Below are positions 45,638 through 57,319 of a DNA stretch of 64,000 nt, one piece after another. The stretch comes from Cyclaneusma minus. Its lineage: Eukaryota; Ascomycota; Leotiomycetes; Marthamycetales; Marthamycetaceae. Numbering within the stretch: position 1 is the stretch's first letter; each line of letters begins with the position of its first letter. The stretch is taken from assembly GCA_037179335.1 (NCBI GenBank), contig JAKZHN010000007.1, positions 1,054,001 through 1,118,000 of the forward strand. Direction: 5' to 3'. A model generated the notes under the pieces. The model was not told the origin of the DNA and did no database searches. It saw only the letters and a program-made list of their open reading frames with translations. The position numbers were made by a program, and so were the translations under genes.

Positions 45638-46813
45638 CCTTAGCGGAGCGGGGGGGTGAGAAAAAACCATTCATGGATGATTCAAAACTCAAAATACTGT
45701 TAAAAACCATTATAACTATTATAAGCATTGTAACAGTTATTTGATATCAATTGTTTTTAACCATTTCTAACCGTATTTAAATTTTTTAACCGTATTTAAA
45801 ATTGCTAACTAATAAACCATATACGCTAATTCAATTAAAAAGGCGGTAATAAAATTCTGCAACTAATTTTATTTTACCACCATCACCTACCAGCTCCAGC
45901 TCCAGCTCCAACACCACCACCATCATCTACCAGCTCCAGCTTCAGCGCAGCAGCTCCAGCTCCAGCCTTCAGCCTCCAGTCTCCAGCTTCAGCCTCCAGC
46001 TCCGGCTCCAACTCCAGCGCAGCAGCTCCAGCTCCAGCTCCACCACCACCATCATTTTCACTATTACTACCACGCAGCCGCAGTCTAATGCGCAATAGCT
46101 CCAGCTATAGCTTTAGCTACAATTCTAGCAGCAGCTTCAGCATGCCCTGCAAATGCCCTGCAATTGCCCTATACCAAAGGCTCCAATTGCGCCCTTAGCT
46201 AAGCTTTAATTTCAGCTTTCTTGCCTGCCCTTGCCCTATATTTATCTATACAGCTAACTTATACTGCAGCCAGGCCCTCACTTTCGCCCTCGCCCTCTCC
46301 TTTGCAGCCACCATATAGCGCATGCCAGGCCGCCTTTCCCAAATTTTAATATACATGCGCTGGATTGGAGCTGAAGCTGGAGCTGGAGGCTGGAGGCTGG
46401 AAACTGGAGGCTGGAGCTGGAGCTGCTGCGCTAAAGCTGGAGCTGATAAATAATAGTGGTGGTATTGGAGCTGGAGCTGGAGCTGGACCTAGAGCTGGAG
46501 CTGGTGGGTGAAGGCTGAAGGCTGGAGGCTGGAGGCTGGAGGCTGGAGCTGGAGCTGGAGCTAGAGCTGGAAATTAAAGACTGGAGGCTGGAGGCTGATA
46601 AATAGAATAAAATAGTATTATAATAATAAATTTGAAAAATAAATAAATACTAGATATTGGTGGCTTTAAACTTTGGAAACGGTAATATAGTTACAAATCT
46701 TTCAACGGTTGAAAGGTTCTGAACCATCCATAAAGGGTTTTTTACCTTGGAAAGTTTGAAACGGTTGTCGAAGTTGTTAAACCGTTCTTTTTCACCCCCC
46801 TGCTCCGCTAAGG
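45638..46813. mobile_element. TIR element copy 2, complete, 1.18 kb
   Basis: The left end CCTTAGCGGAGCGGGGGGG and the right end, whose inverse reads CCTTAGCGGAGCAGGGGGG, form terminal inverted repeats. The element is flanked on both sides by TA (45636-45637 and 46814-46815), the target duplication of Tc1/mariner-type transposition. Its subterminal regions match copy 1 (12591-13821) in inverse orientation. The interior is A/T-rich with a long hexamer array and has no transposase frame, so it is a non-autonomous, MITE-like element. Confidence 0.85.
45895..46590. repeat. CCAGCT/GGAGCT hexamer arrays inside TIR copy 2
   Basis: Two facing arrays: CAGCTC-type hexamers at 45890-46045 and GGAGCT/GGCTGGA-type hexamers at 46370-46590. 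They are complementary, so the single strand could fold back on itself. AGCT occurs in nearly every unit. Confidence 0.85.
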
Positions 46814-46815
46814 TA

Positions 46816-47367
46816 CCTTCCATATCTTTCACCCCCCGCGCAAGTTTCCTACACAGTGGCTTCCTACTTGGTATCCTCCTGGTGACTTTGAAAGTTCTCT
46901 GATTACTTGTAAGTTTCCTTATCACTTGGTATATCATGAATCAGCTGGGATATTCCTAATCACATTCACCTGCCCTCATAGAGAAGAAACCAATTTTTCG
47001 AAAGAGCTTGTTATTCATCACACAGACAAAATCGGATCGACCTCAAAGGTCGAAATTGGCTCGTTTGTAGCCATATGCAAAGCAAGGCTTCAATGACACA
47101 GGCGCAAGCCTACAGCCCGGAAACCAGCTAACCATCCGCCCGTCTGGAATCTAAGGACAATCCAGCCGGATCCTTGCAAGTATACCATGACTAAGCCTCA
47201 CTGGCAAGTCCCCTTTTGCTCCATTGATGTCCCTTGGAAACGCCGCATGATCAAGTGTTCTACCTTTCGCGCCCACTATTTCTCCTGTAGAGTATAGGTA
47301 CTTTTTGATGGAAGTGATATCCAGTCTGATGCTGCCACTTGTTGGTTAGGTGGAGGAAACAAGAGGT
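46816..47367. other. Intergenic, TIR element to SFH1 3' end
   Basis: No gene. Degenerate 19-bp-like units are present at about 46885-46965 (TTGGTATCCTCCTGGTGAC and relatives). Confidence 0.4.
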
Positions 47368-49218
47368 CTATCGCCACTGAGATGCGGATTGATCGGTCTT
47401 GTGGAGGTCTTTGAACCAGATGGGAAGCTTGCGGTCGCGCTCGTAAATAAGGCCGCAATTGCTGCAGAGAGTCTGTTTATCGTCTTAGCATGGCTCTAGC
47501 AGTGAATTGCGGGGGAAAACACATACCTTGGGTCCGTTCGGTCCATCTCTGACAGACCACACAGACGAGCCCCAGATCCTACAGTGACTGCATCTCCAAG
47601 TCGCCCTTTCGTAATCAGTGAGTCCGCCACCGCCGCCTCCATACGCAGCAACCCCGGCACTTCCAACATCAGGAGTGCCGCGTCCACCGGGAGTTGCCTG
47701 TCGTGCTAATGGACTCAGACTCCTGAACCGCCTCTTCTTCTTGCTCCTCTCTCCCCTACCCATCCTCTCCTCTGCAGGCTCCGCATCGAGTATCCTGCCT
47801 GGAGTATCCGGCATCCCAATCATACCCGTATTACTAGAGAATCTTGCGGTCTCTCTCCTCAACCTGCGGATCTGCCTCTCGCGATCGTACTCTCGCTTGT
47901 CGATTTCCTCTTTCGTAAGCTCCTCGATCTTCGGCTCCCATTCGTCAGCCGAGTGCTCGTTGTCATAACGCCAACCTGCCTCGGCGCCGTTCGCAGCATC
48001 ATTATTGATCTCGCCGTTGAAGCCGCCCATCAGAACACCGGACTCGCAAGCTTCTTTCTTGAGTCGTAACACAGCTTCGTAGATGGCGTGGGTAATGGCT
48101 GGTACCCATTCACCAGATAATCCCATGTCAGCGCAGGTTTGCTTGGCGAATATCTCGGCTGTTCCCGGGGGGTGAAGGAGCGACCACTCGAACTTGTCGG
48201 TGTAGAGGCGATTGGACAAGTTGATATTGAGAGAGATAATGCAGCGGTAAGCGTCATCAGGGTTGTTCTCATCGACTTCAAGAGGGATTGCGGAGGCTGC
48301 GGCAGTGACATCTTGGGAGGAGGATGTACCGTTGGGATTGGGTCGCGTCGGGGTCGAGAAGCCATTCGCAAAGCCATTGCCATTTTGTGTCGGGGTTGCA
48401 GCGCCACTGATGACGGGAGTTGCAGAGACTTCTCGGGATAATGGTGCTGGTCGCGCTGCTTTCTGGTTTAGGCCGTTGGAAGCCTGTGTCTGAGGCTGGA
48501 ACAAAGGTAGAAGCGCAACGCCCGCATATTCCTCGAGCTGTGTTCTGATCTGCTTACTGATCTCTGCTGCCATTGCCGGCTTATTTGGCAGATCAAGATC
48601 TTGCACCAAGGTCTGGGCAAAAGAGTCCGTAGTCACCAAGGTTTCGTGCAGATTCCACAGAATGATGTCTTTGAACCGGTACGGCACGGTCTGCTCTTGC
48701 GCTCGGTAGACTGGCAGAGTAGGATCGATATTGGGATAGGGTACTTCGGGCAAGGGAAGAGGCGGCGCAGGTGTCCATCCGGGGATGTCGAGATCGATTC
48801 GTATGGGAATTAGGGTGAGAGGCAGTGCGGCTTGAGAGAAGTTCTGTAGATCTGGTTTGCCCGACTTGGGCTTGCCCATCCAGTGTCGCCAGATCCCTTG
48901 GACGTCGACTACAGCTCCAATCTCCTGGCCAACTTCCTTGGGAACTTCAGGCCTGGCCTGGGCGGGGTCATCCCTTCGCAGGCTGCGCAAGCCCGTGGGC
49001 CTCCTCCTGTTCTCATTCATGTCGTCGTCTTCCTCGATGTCATCGTAGCCGTCCTCGGCGTAGTTGATGGCGGTGGTGCCGCGCTTGGTGGTCCTTGAAG
49101 ATTGGGCAGCAAGGGCAGCGGTGGGCTGGATGACGGGAGTGAGGAGGGAGTTTCCGTAGGTGCGCAGGCGCGGCGGATAGCTAGAGATAAAAGCCTGAGG
49201 GGGGCGCTTCGTCGCCAT
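47368..49218 (-). CDS. SFH1: SNF5/Sfh1 subunit of an SWI/SNF-type remodeller
   Basis: Two exons, 49218-47527 and 47472-47368, 598 aa. The SNF5 core (about residues 185-420) has VPYRFKDIILWNLHETLVTTD, ISKQIRTQLEEYAG, RCIISLNINLSNRLYTDKFEW and GLSGEWVPAITHAIYEAV, the two repeats of the family. The C-terminus encodes a GATA-type zinc finger split by the intron: WRCSHCRIWGSSVWSVRDGP, then TLCSNCGLIYERDRKLP. This finger at the end of Snf5/Sfh1 is usual in filamentous ascomycetes. The protein binds the nucleosome acidic patch side of SWI/SNF or RSC; whether it belongs to SWI/SNF or RSC is not decided by the sequence. A Gly-run and basic KKKRRF precede the finger. The gene is divergent from KIN1. 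Confidence 0.93.
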
Positions 49219-50735
49219 CTTCGTCCGGATGCACTCGCGGGCGGCCTATCTCATCATTCAAGCGCGCTTCTTCGAGATGCTCGGTCGAGCTCTGCTGGCG
49301 CCTCCAGTTGCGACAACCGCAGATAGACGCGACAGAGGTTGGATAAGCCGCTTCCACGGCGCGGAGTGGACTTTGATTTTCAAATAGAAGCCGGGATCGC
49401 GCGATCTGAGCAGCTCGAGTATGCTTTGCCCAGGCTCTTCGAAGGTGTGGTTTCGGGTTGGCCCTCTGGCACAGTCGCGTTTATTTTCGCGATCCCACCG
49501 GAATCCTGCTGAGTAAGTGGGTAGGTAGTACATATGTACCTTAGCGGATCAATATGGGGAAAACGTCCAATAACCGGCCGGAACTGTCCACAACTGATTA
49601 TCAGCTAAATAATAGTTGGTACCGGTTTTGCAGGTTAGGAACGGTTTTCGTAGATTTGGAAATTTCACAAAAATTAACAACCCTTTTTGCGCGAGCGAGA
49701 ATCAAACCCCGACCCCGGCTATGATTAATTATTCATAATTTTTGCAAATACAGCCTTTTGGCGTAAATTCCAATACCGCAAGAAAGTAAAATACAGAACT
49801 GGACAAAACTTCACAAAACCCGTACAACCGTTTGGGGCTGGATATGATCAGACAAAAGGCGGCTTGTGCACGATAAAGGGAGTTCAAGTGAGACTTAGCG
49901 CAGCTTTCCTTCCTAGTTGTATCGAACGGATATCCCCAGATCCTACTAGTCCCATGGGAACATGTACATCAATTACATGTAATAACTCGGATACGAAGCA
50001 CAGCATAATGTTGGTGGAAGCAGGAGGAGACCTAGGCCGGCTAGCACAGTTCCTGACTCGGGAACGTGTTGATGACACCCCCGCGGCTGTTTGCTATTTT
50101 GAGAAGGGGAAAGCGAGCTCTCAGTAGATTGACTGCAGAGATCTAGGACTCGACAAGATATGGATCAAGCAAATTTTATTGAGCAGCGTGCGGCAGGAAT
50201 AAGAAACAGTCGTGGAGTCTTGCGTGGCAGACGTAATTAGTATTATTTACAGGTAGAGTGTACATGTAGCTCGACTTCTAATTTCAGGCGCTTGCGCTCC
50301 TTCTTGGCTCCAGCTGGCCGTGCTATGTGGCCGCCGTCAATACTGCTGCATCAATGCCCGCGAGCCTCCCAGCCCATCCACCAGAGCTCCAATCCCATCA
50401 CCAGCATCTCTACGATCGTGCACATATAGCCGCATTATTCTGCTGTCCGCACTGCCAGCCAGCCAGCTCTGACAGCTGCCTTGCCAAGACCGCCTATCCG
50501 CAGCCTCGTCATCCTCTTAAGATCGAGCATAACCTCCCCCCATATCCCTCATCGCCGCCCGACCATGACGCTGCCTTTTTGACCTGAACAGCCGACATCC
50601 CCCAATTGCGCCTTGCACAGCTAGGGTGCTGCTTTCCAGATCACTGCCCACCGAGCAGCACCAGCTTGTTCTCGACAGTCGCCTGGTTCTCAGGGGCCGC
50701 GCATTCTCCGAGAAGGGCCACTACTGCACTGCTCT
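49219..50735. other. Divergent promoter region between SFH1 and KIN1
   Basis: About 1.5 kb. It holds a solo TIR-like end at 49537-49548 and a tRNA B-box-like motif near 49700. The last 400 bases are the C/T-rich leader of KIN1; an upstream ATG at 50325 opens a 34-codon frame that stops before the KIN1 start. Confidence 0.45.
49537..49548. repeat. Solo copy of the TIR end
   Basis: TACCTTAGCGGA matches the outer 12 bases, including the TA, of TIR copy 2. The sequence then diverges (TCAATATGGGG instead of a G run) and no inverted partner was found within 400 bases. Confidence 0.55.
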
Positions 50736-53700
50736 ATGTCGGCAGCAGCACGTCCGCCAGCTACTGCGGTCACTGTCGAGCCGCTAAACGTACGAGGAGG
50801 TCCGTCTTATTCAAGCCCTTCAAGATCGCACTCCACCAGGTCCAGACCGGCAGCTGTCCAGTCGAGCCCAAATCGAGTGGGGAACTCCAGGTCGTCCTCA
50901 CGCCACGCCGAGGACCCCAGACACTCTCATCGAGCCGATAGAGCTCATGCACCTCCAGCACCCGTAAATACACCAAGAAGAAGCTCCAGCGATCGTCCTG
51001 CGACAGTTCCTGCAAGGTCCGATTCTGCCAGAACCTCGGGCGCTCATCATAGCCGTCACCACTCCCGTACATCCTCTCGAAGCAAACACAGCCCACTGTC
51101 CAACATGTCTGCCACCACTGCTGTTGCAAATGGCGGAGGACCCGCTCCTATTGTCACTCCAACCACTACCTCCGATGCTAGGCACACCGGCGCAGGCCGG
51201 CCATCCAAGTCGAGAACTACCATCCCAGCGCAAACAGGCAATTGGGTTCTAGGCAAAACTATTGGCGCCGGAAGCATGGGAAAGGTGAAGCTGGCTAGAA
51301 GACTGGAAGGCGGGGAGCAGGTCAGTATCTCTGTTTTGTTGTCCATGTTTGACAATGCCAAATAAAGTTCCAAAAGGCTGATGGATCCCGCTGTGTAGGT
51401 TGCCGTAAAGATCGTTCCCCGGGGCTGTACTGAAGATAGCCACAACCAGAGCCGTGCAGACCGAGAACGAGCAGACCATTCCAAAGAGGTACGAACGGCA
51501 CGAGAGGCTGCTATCGTCACCTTGCTCGATCATCCTTACATCTGCAGTATGCGAGATGTAGTGCGGACTAATTATCACTGGTACATGCTATTTGAATATG
51601 TTAATGGTGGTCAAATGCTCGACTACATTATTTCGCACGGCAGATTGAAGGAAAAGCCGGCCAGGAAGTTCAGTCGACAGATCGCCAGTGCGTTAGACTA
51701 CTGTCACCGAAACAGTATTGTGCACCGAGATCTCAAGATCGAGAACATCCTCATCAGCAAGACCGGTGACATCAAGATCATCGACTTTGGTCTTAGCAAT
51801 CTCTTTGCGCCCAAAGGTCACTTGAAGACGTTCTGTGGAAGCTTGTATTTTGCTGCACCAGAATTATTGCAGGCCAAGGCATATCAGGGTCCCGAAGTTG
51901 ATGTCTGGAGCTTTGGGATTGTGCTGTATGTTCTTGTTTGTGGGAAGGTCCCTTTTGATGACCAAAGTATGCCGGCACTGCATGCCAAAATCAAGAAGGG
52001 TGTGGTCGATTACCCTAATTGGCTATCTGCTGGTATGGTCCCCTTTCTGAGGCTACGTGTCGCTGCTAAAAGTGCATAGAATGCAAGAACCTGATCTCAA
52101 GAATGCTGGTTACCGACCCCACTCAACGTGCCAGCTTGCAGGAGATCATGAACCACCCTTGGATGATCAAGGGTTATGGCGCTGCGCCAGAAAATCATCT
52201 TCCAGTCCGAGAGCCATTGCAGATGCCCCTCGATCCCGAGGTCATTCATGCCATGACGGGTTTCGACTTTGGTCCACCTGAGATTATTCATACTCAGTTG
52301 AGTAGGGTCGTCGAGTCTGAGGAATATCAACGTGCCGTAAGAATCGCCGCTCGCGAGAAGGAGGCCCAAGCTCCCAAAGATTCAGAGAAGAAGCGAGGAT
52401 TTGGATTTGATTTCTACAAGCGCCGCAATTCTACAACAAGTCGAGACACGTTAACAACTACTCCATCTACCGAAGCATTACAGCTTGGAAATGACCCTGT
52501 CAACGCCTACGACCCCTTAATCTCGGTCTACTACTTGGTGAAGGAGAAACAAGAACGTGATCGGCAGGCAGCCAATCCAGGAGCTACGAGCATGCCGCGG
52601 GCCCCTGGAGAGGCACCTCTGCAAATGCCCGAGATTTCGGCTCCTCAAGCAGCTTACACTAACGCTACGCCTTACGAAATGCCTGGAGAGAAGGCAACCG
52701 GCGGTAGATCACGCCCTCGTGCTCGGACCCATGGTGAAAATGACGTTACGGACGCAATGAAGCACGTGAAGATCGCTGGTTCCAGCGGCCCCATATCTCC
52801 TGCTATCGTGGAACCTGAGCAGCAAGCGAAGAAGGAGAGCACCACGGCCAACATCCTGCGACGCTTCAGTACCAGAAGGCGGAAGGAAGACCGCCCGGAC
52901 AGGAGCCATCCTCCCATGGTGAAGGTACAATCTCCTGGTGAAGTACCTCGCAAGAGTTTCAGTGTCCGCGGTTCTCGAGATAGGAGTAGGGATGGTGACT
53001 CCAGAGTTCGGTCGGGTAGCAGTCAACCCCACAGCGATTTGCTAAGCCCTCCGCAGTCCGAGCCCACCCAGGGAAAAGGCTTAGGCCGATCTACTAGTGT
53101 GAACTCCGCGGATTATCGACGACAGCATGAGAGAGGAACGGAAGCGCCTCCCAGGGTGACATACAAGGATCCTCCTCCTCTCACTAGTGGTTCCGACAAG
53201 TCTCGCACAAGTGGTCAGGTCACGCCAGAAGAAAAGAGCTTGCGTGAAGCCGAGCAGAAGACGAGCCTCAAGCCTAAAGCTGGCACGATGAGAACTAAGT
53301 CGCTTGGTCACGCCCGGCGAGAGAGTATACAGGCAAGACGCGCGAAGAGGGAAGAAGCACGCGAAGCTGGTGTGCCTGAAGGGAGCGACGCAGATTTAGG
53401 GGAGGGCAATATCAGTGGGCCTTCTACGGAGCGAGTGGACAACGCTGAGCACGTCAAGCCAGTCTTTCTCAAAGGACTCTTTAGCGTTTCGACAACCTCA
53501 ACCAGACCGGTGCACGTGATTCGAGCCGATATCATAAGGGTCTTGCGTCAGCTGGGCGTAGACTTTTCGGAGATCCGAGGAGGATTCAGTTGCCGTAAGC
53601 TCCCGAGTATCGACCTGAAAAAGGTCGTCGATCCTCCGCACAGCCCACAGACACCGGGGCACAATCGACGTATCAGCTTCGGAGGCCTAATGGGCAACAA

Positions 53701-54037
53701 AGATGTTGGCCGGGGAGATGAATTCAGAGAGACAGATAGGCTGCCTCAGACACCTCGCACCTCACGCAGAGCCAACCACGATGCAAGCTACGGCGACTCG
53801 GACGAATCGGCCGAGAGCGTGGCCCAAGATCCAGGTAGCTCTTCGCGACGTGAGATAGGCGCAACGAGCACGCATGTCCAGAGCGAGCTTGGTGGTAGCA
53901 TGGTTCTGGAGTTCGAGATCTTTATTGTCAAGGTGCCTCTCCTGTCGCTGCATGGCATACAGTTCAAGCGTCTTGCTGGTGGAACCTGGCAGTACAAGAA
54001 CATGGCCGACCAGATTCTCAAGGAGCTCAAACTCTAG
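50736..54037 (+). CDS. KIN1: Kin1/MARK-type serine/threonine kinase
   Basis: Three exons, 50736-51320, 51399-52032 and 52080-54037, 1058 aa. The kinase domain (about residues 168-450) has the glycine loop GKTIGAGSMGKVKLA, the VAVKIV lysine at the first splice, HRDLKIENIL, DFGLSN and GSLYFAAPELL. The region after it is Ser-rich and disordered with an unusually basic stretch (RRFSTRRRKEDRPDRS). A KA1 domain closes the protein (PVHVIRADIIRVLRQLGV, and VLEFEIFIVKVPLLSLHGIQFKRLAGGTW). Kin1/Kin2 kinases localise at growth sites and septa and act in polarity and exocytosis. The N-terminal 165 residues are a Ser/Pro/His-rich tail, as in other fungal orthologues. Confidence 0.95.
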
Positions 54038-55552
54038 ATCATTCCCAGTTCACCAGTTTCTTGTCCGACTATCCAAGCAGGAGAGGCATGCGAGAGGGAG
54101 CTTTCTATATTCGATGGTTGTGATCGAGGTCAGGCTCGTCGAGGATTCATAAAAATTCAAGGACTGTTACGAATCTCCTTTGTCCTCTGTTTCCAGCAGC
54201 AAGAGCGTTGTTCTGGGTGGGCTCACATCCTCGCCAGGAGAAATTTTTGAGGCACGCTGGCACGAAAATACAGGCTTTTCTGGGTTGGATCGCACTACGT
54301 TACTCTCTTCACGCATACGGACGATCACGGGAAGCTTCATGGGTATGTGTCATTCAGCAGGATGTCTCAAGAATCAGCGAAAATCGGGCAAGAATTCATC
54401 ATTCTGTGTTTTGATAGCGGTTTGTAGTTTAGTTAGTACATGAGATGAGTCCTGCACTCGACTTGTTTGATTATGCCGATCGATGATTGCGGACTGATAC
54501 TGATGGGATTTGCTGTTGCGAGATCATGCCTCAGCTGCTTCGGTGAGTGAACCTCAAAAACACGTCCATCCAACATATGTAAGTGCTGCTGATGCAGAAA
54601 CTGTAGAACAGTTCAAGGCCGTGAACGTGCCACCTAGCTTGTTCTGTGTTTCTGAACCGTTTTCATCGGATGTTGTGCTTGGCTCTACAATTTGTTCTCT
54701 TTAAATTGGTATGTTCATGGTGTCATAATCTGGTATTCTTTAGTTACTTTGGTCTCTACCTTTTGGTCTCTGCTTGGTGACTTTGTTCATTTCCATAATC
54801 CATTTTACCTTTCCCTAACTGTCTGATTCATCTTATTTTTCTCCTTGGAAGTCTGAACAGCTTGTTACAGTTCCCCCCAGTTGGTTTGTTCCTGTAGGTA
54901 CAAAATGATTCTGGGTCAGCTCCTAATGGCTCTCTCTGGTGCTGTATCCACGCCATTTTCAGCACTGTGCCATGGCAAGAAGTGGCTTTGGTGCCTCCCG
55001 GCGGGTGCTCTTTCCTCATACACTGAGTTTGCCTCAGTCTCAAAGTCTACTTTGCTGAAAGTTGACACAAAGGCTCGGGAAGTTGCTGTTGACGTATCAA
55101 CAACCTAGGTCGCATCCCTCTTTCCTTCTGTGACGGCGGGGTACATATTCCAGCAAGTCGGCCGAGAATGTTTCTCTTTCTCTTCACATTGCAACATTCG
55201 TACAACGCATCACTACTAATCACATCATTCGTTTCCACATCTGCAATCATTCACCTGTCTCACATCAGAGAGCAATTCAACTACCGCGGTTGGCACTACG
55301 CAGAATCAGAGTTCTCGACGTCACTCCAGTGTCGTAAGCTGCGTCTACGCCATCTGAACAGACTTCCAGTGCCAGTTTGCAAAAGACAAGCAGTTACGAA
55401 GAAACTGCGAAACAAACACTACTACTATAGTCGACTACTGGATCTGCCGTGGCAAGTCTGGTACCTTCTACCTCCATGAACCCATAGTATGCTTCTTCTC
55501 ACAAGTCACGTCCCAATGTACATAGAACCATGAGCTAACAATCTTTCTGAGA
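54038..55552. other. Intergenic, KIN1 3' region to the Cys/His array
   Basis: About 1.5 kb rich in C/T. Short frames exist but none has family features. It includes the promoter for the first gene of the array. Confidence 0.4.
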
Positions 55553-55843
55553 ATGTGCCACCAGGTCATTATCGTACGCATTTTACGGTGCGGCCACGAC
55601 TTACTTACCCGCATCACTACACCTTGCGACCAACAACAGCTCAGGATACCTTTTATCAACGATCTGACCCCCAACATCCTGGCCATTCTTTGCTCTTTTT
55701 GCCCTTCGTTTAGTCAGCGCGCATCTCCTCAATCGCTCGCAAATATACCCGACTTGAACTGTTTCTGTCATTCTTGCGGCACTGTCCGGAGCGCCTGGGA
55801 AAGAAATCACCTCCATCCACAGTTCTACATCCAACGCCGCTAA
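55553..55843 (+). CDS. Cys/His mini-protein, array member 1
   Basis: 96 aa, single exon. It starts MCHQVIIVRILRCGH, the M-C-x-n-C-x-H opening shared by all members of this array, and has CFCHSC near the C-terminus as the last Cys pair. The Trp-x-x-Cys element of the other members is less clear. No signal peptide or membrane segment is seen. Proteins with this opening are numerous in Pezizomycotina and have no known function; metal binding is a guess from the Cys/His spacing. Confidence 0.5.
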   Translation: MCHQVIIVRILRCGHDLLTRITTPCDQQQLRIPFINDLTPNILAILCSFCPSFSQRASPQSLANIPDLNCFCHSCGTVRSAWERNHLHPQFYIQRR

Positions 55844-55979
55844 AGGTAGATCAGACTAGGCCCTGGAGCTCGTGATTAACCCCTAAGTTCTCTTCACAGT
55901 GAGCTCTACTTGTCACCACAAACATACATAGCATTGGACTTGCCACACCTTTGCAATTTCCAGCAGGTGCCAAATACCG

Positions 55980-56477
55980 ATGTGCAGACACGATCAACTC
56001 TACTGTGCTGGCTGCAACCAGTGCCAACACTCCTGGACATACTGCCCCGTCTACCAAGAGGCATTGAAATACTTCGCCCCAGGGTTACTGGTAAAGAACA
56101 ACAAGATCATTGTCCGGTCCGGACTCAAGTTACCAGAGCTACCTACTTGGTGTCCCTACTTTCAGCACAATATTGGTCGTCGTCTGGAGTCTTTGAAGAG
56201 TTGTGAGATCTGTCGGGTTGCAGAGATACGCCAGCAAGACATCAAAGAAGAGACACTGCGACAAACCGGCTTGAACCTCCGGAAAGAGTCGTCTGCAGAG
56301 ACCAAGAAACCTGAAAAGCGAGTCCGATTGCCACTCTCTCAAGAGTCCGACTTTGCGGGCGACATCAGTGCATCTACCAAGTCTGCAGTGGTATCAAAAA
56401 GGGGCAGAAATCCTTGGCTTCGCGAACTTACTCCGCATGATGTGTCGAAAGATAATCTACCATTATCAACACTGTGA
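55980..56477 (+). CDS. Cys/His mini-protein, array member 2
   Basis: 165 aa. It begins MCRHDQLYCAGCNQCQHSW and has CEIC at about residues 75-78. After this core comes a Lys/Arg/Ser-rich tail. The last 38 bases overlap the start of member 3 in another frame, so the true end may be set by an unrecognised splice. Function unknown. Confidence 0.5.
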   Translation: MCRHDQLYCAGCNQCQHSWTYCPVYQEALKYFAPGLLVKNNKIIVRSGLKLPELPTWCPYFQHNIGRRLESLKSCEICRVAEIRQQDIKEETLRQTGLNLRKESSAETKKPEKRVRLPLSQESDFAGDISASTKSAVVSKRGRNPWLRELTPHDVSKDNLPLSTL

Positions 56478-56745
56478 TCACATCAAATACAGCTGGAATA
56501 GTTGTGCACGAGCTCAGTTCTACAAAAGCTTTGTTATCAAAGATTGCTCTCTTTACGACGAATTCGACGTTCAACTCCCAAGCGAGGACGTAGATTGCGT
56601 CCAGTGTATGTACGCCGATAGTCTCCCGGGGACAACTCAGGCACCGAGAGAACCCAGCAATCAAGGTCTCGTTGCAAAGTCTTCGAAGAAGCTCCGCCGC
56701 TTGGGAAAGCATATCCTGGGCAATATCCTCGACACCAGGTTTTAA
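56440..56745 (+). CDS. Cys/His mini-protein, array member 3
   Basis: 101 aa from the second of two adjacent ATGs. It opens MCRKIIYHYQHCDHIKYSW, then WNSC, and has CVQC at about residues 57-60. The tail is basic. The same frame is open upstream to 56353. It is the clearest copy of the M-C-R-x8-C-x-H-x5-W-x2-C pattern together with members 4 and 5. Function unknown. Confidence 0.55.
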   Translation: MCRKIIYHYQHCDHIKYSWNSCARAQFYKSFVIKDCSLYDEFDVQLPSEDVDCVQCMYADSLPGTTQAPREPSNQGLVAKSSKKLRRLGKHILGNILDTRF

Positions 56746-56861
56746 GCAGGAAGGGGCTTTACACGCAAGCTACTCGGTGTGTGCTTCGGACGAGCACTTG
56801 ATTTGACAGAGATCCATAGAAGCCTTCTGGGCTTTGATTGGTGGAACATCCGACATACAGC

Positions 56862-57266
56862 ATGTGCAGGAGGATAGAGCTCTACTATCATAATTGTAAA
56901 CACTCCAAGGTCCGCTGGAGCCGCTGCAAGACCTGGCAAGCGAAGCTCACGCCTTGGGCGTGTCTGGCGACTCTGCGAAGGAACGGCATATGGCCTGAGC
57001 AAGAACAAATTCTCAACCACTTCTGCCCGGACGAGGCCGAGGCACTGCCTGCACAGTGTCAGGACTGTCGCTCAGTCGTTGAGTTGTATATGCTCCGGAT
57101 CCAACTACGGAATCTGCTGGAGAGTGGCGGGCATAGATCCTTCAGCGATAGTGTTCCCGTCGGTGGTAGTCAGCGCTACAAAGAGTTTGTGAATCGCCTT
57201 TGCCCAGGACTGGGCTCTGAGGACAGACAGCGGATAGAGACCATCCTACAGGGGACACGCGAATAG
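56862..57266 (+). CDS. Cys/His mini-protein, array member 4
   Basis: 134 aa. It opens MCRRIELYYHNCKHSKVRW, then WSRC, and has CQDC at about residues 69-72, followed by a helical C-terminal part. In-frame sequence upstream allows a start eight codons earlier (56838). Function unknown. Confidence 0.55.
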   Translation: MCRRIELYYHNCKHSKVRWSRCKTWQAKLTPWACLATLRRNGIWPEQEQILNHFCPDEAEALPAQCQDCRSVVELYMLRIQLRNLLESGGHRSFSDSVPVGGSQRYKEFVNRLCPGLGSEDRQRIETILQGTRE

Positions 57267-57319
57267 GACAGACTCTGATCGAATACCGGCTTCGCGCCAA
57301 GTGGTGTTCTCGACCTACT

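Noticed and set aside
45890..46590. Hexamer arrays considered as a CRISPR-like or centromeric repeat
   Set aside because: There are no unique spacers, the unit is 6 bp, and the arrays lie within a TA-flanked inverted-repeat element in a eukaryotic window.
55168..55479. Plus-strand 103-residue frame upstream of the Cys/His array
   Set aside because: It lacks the family opening and Cys pair and has no other support.
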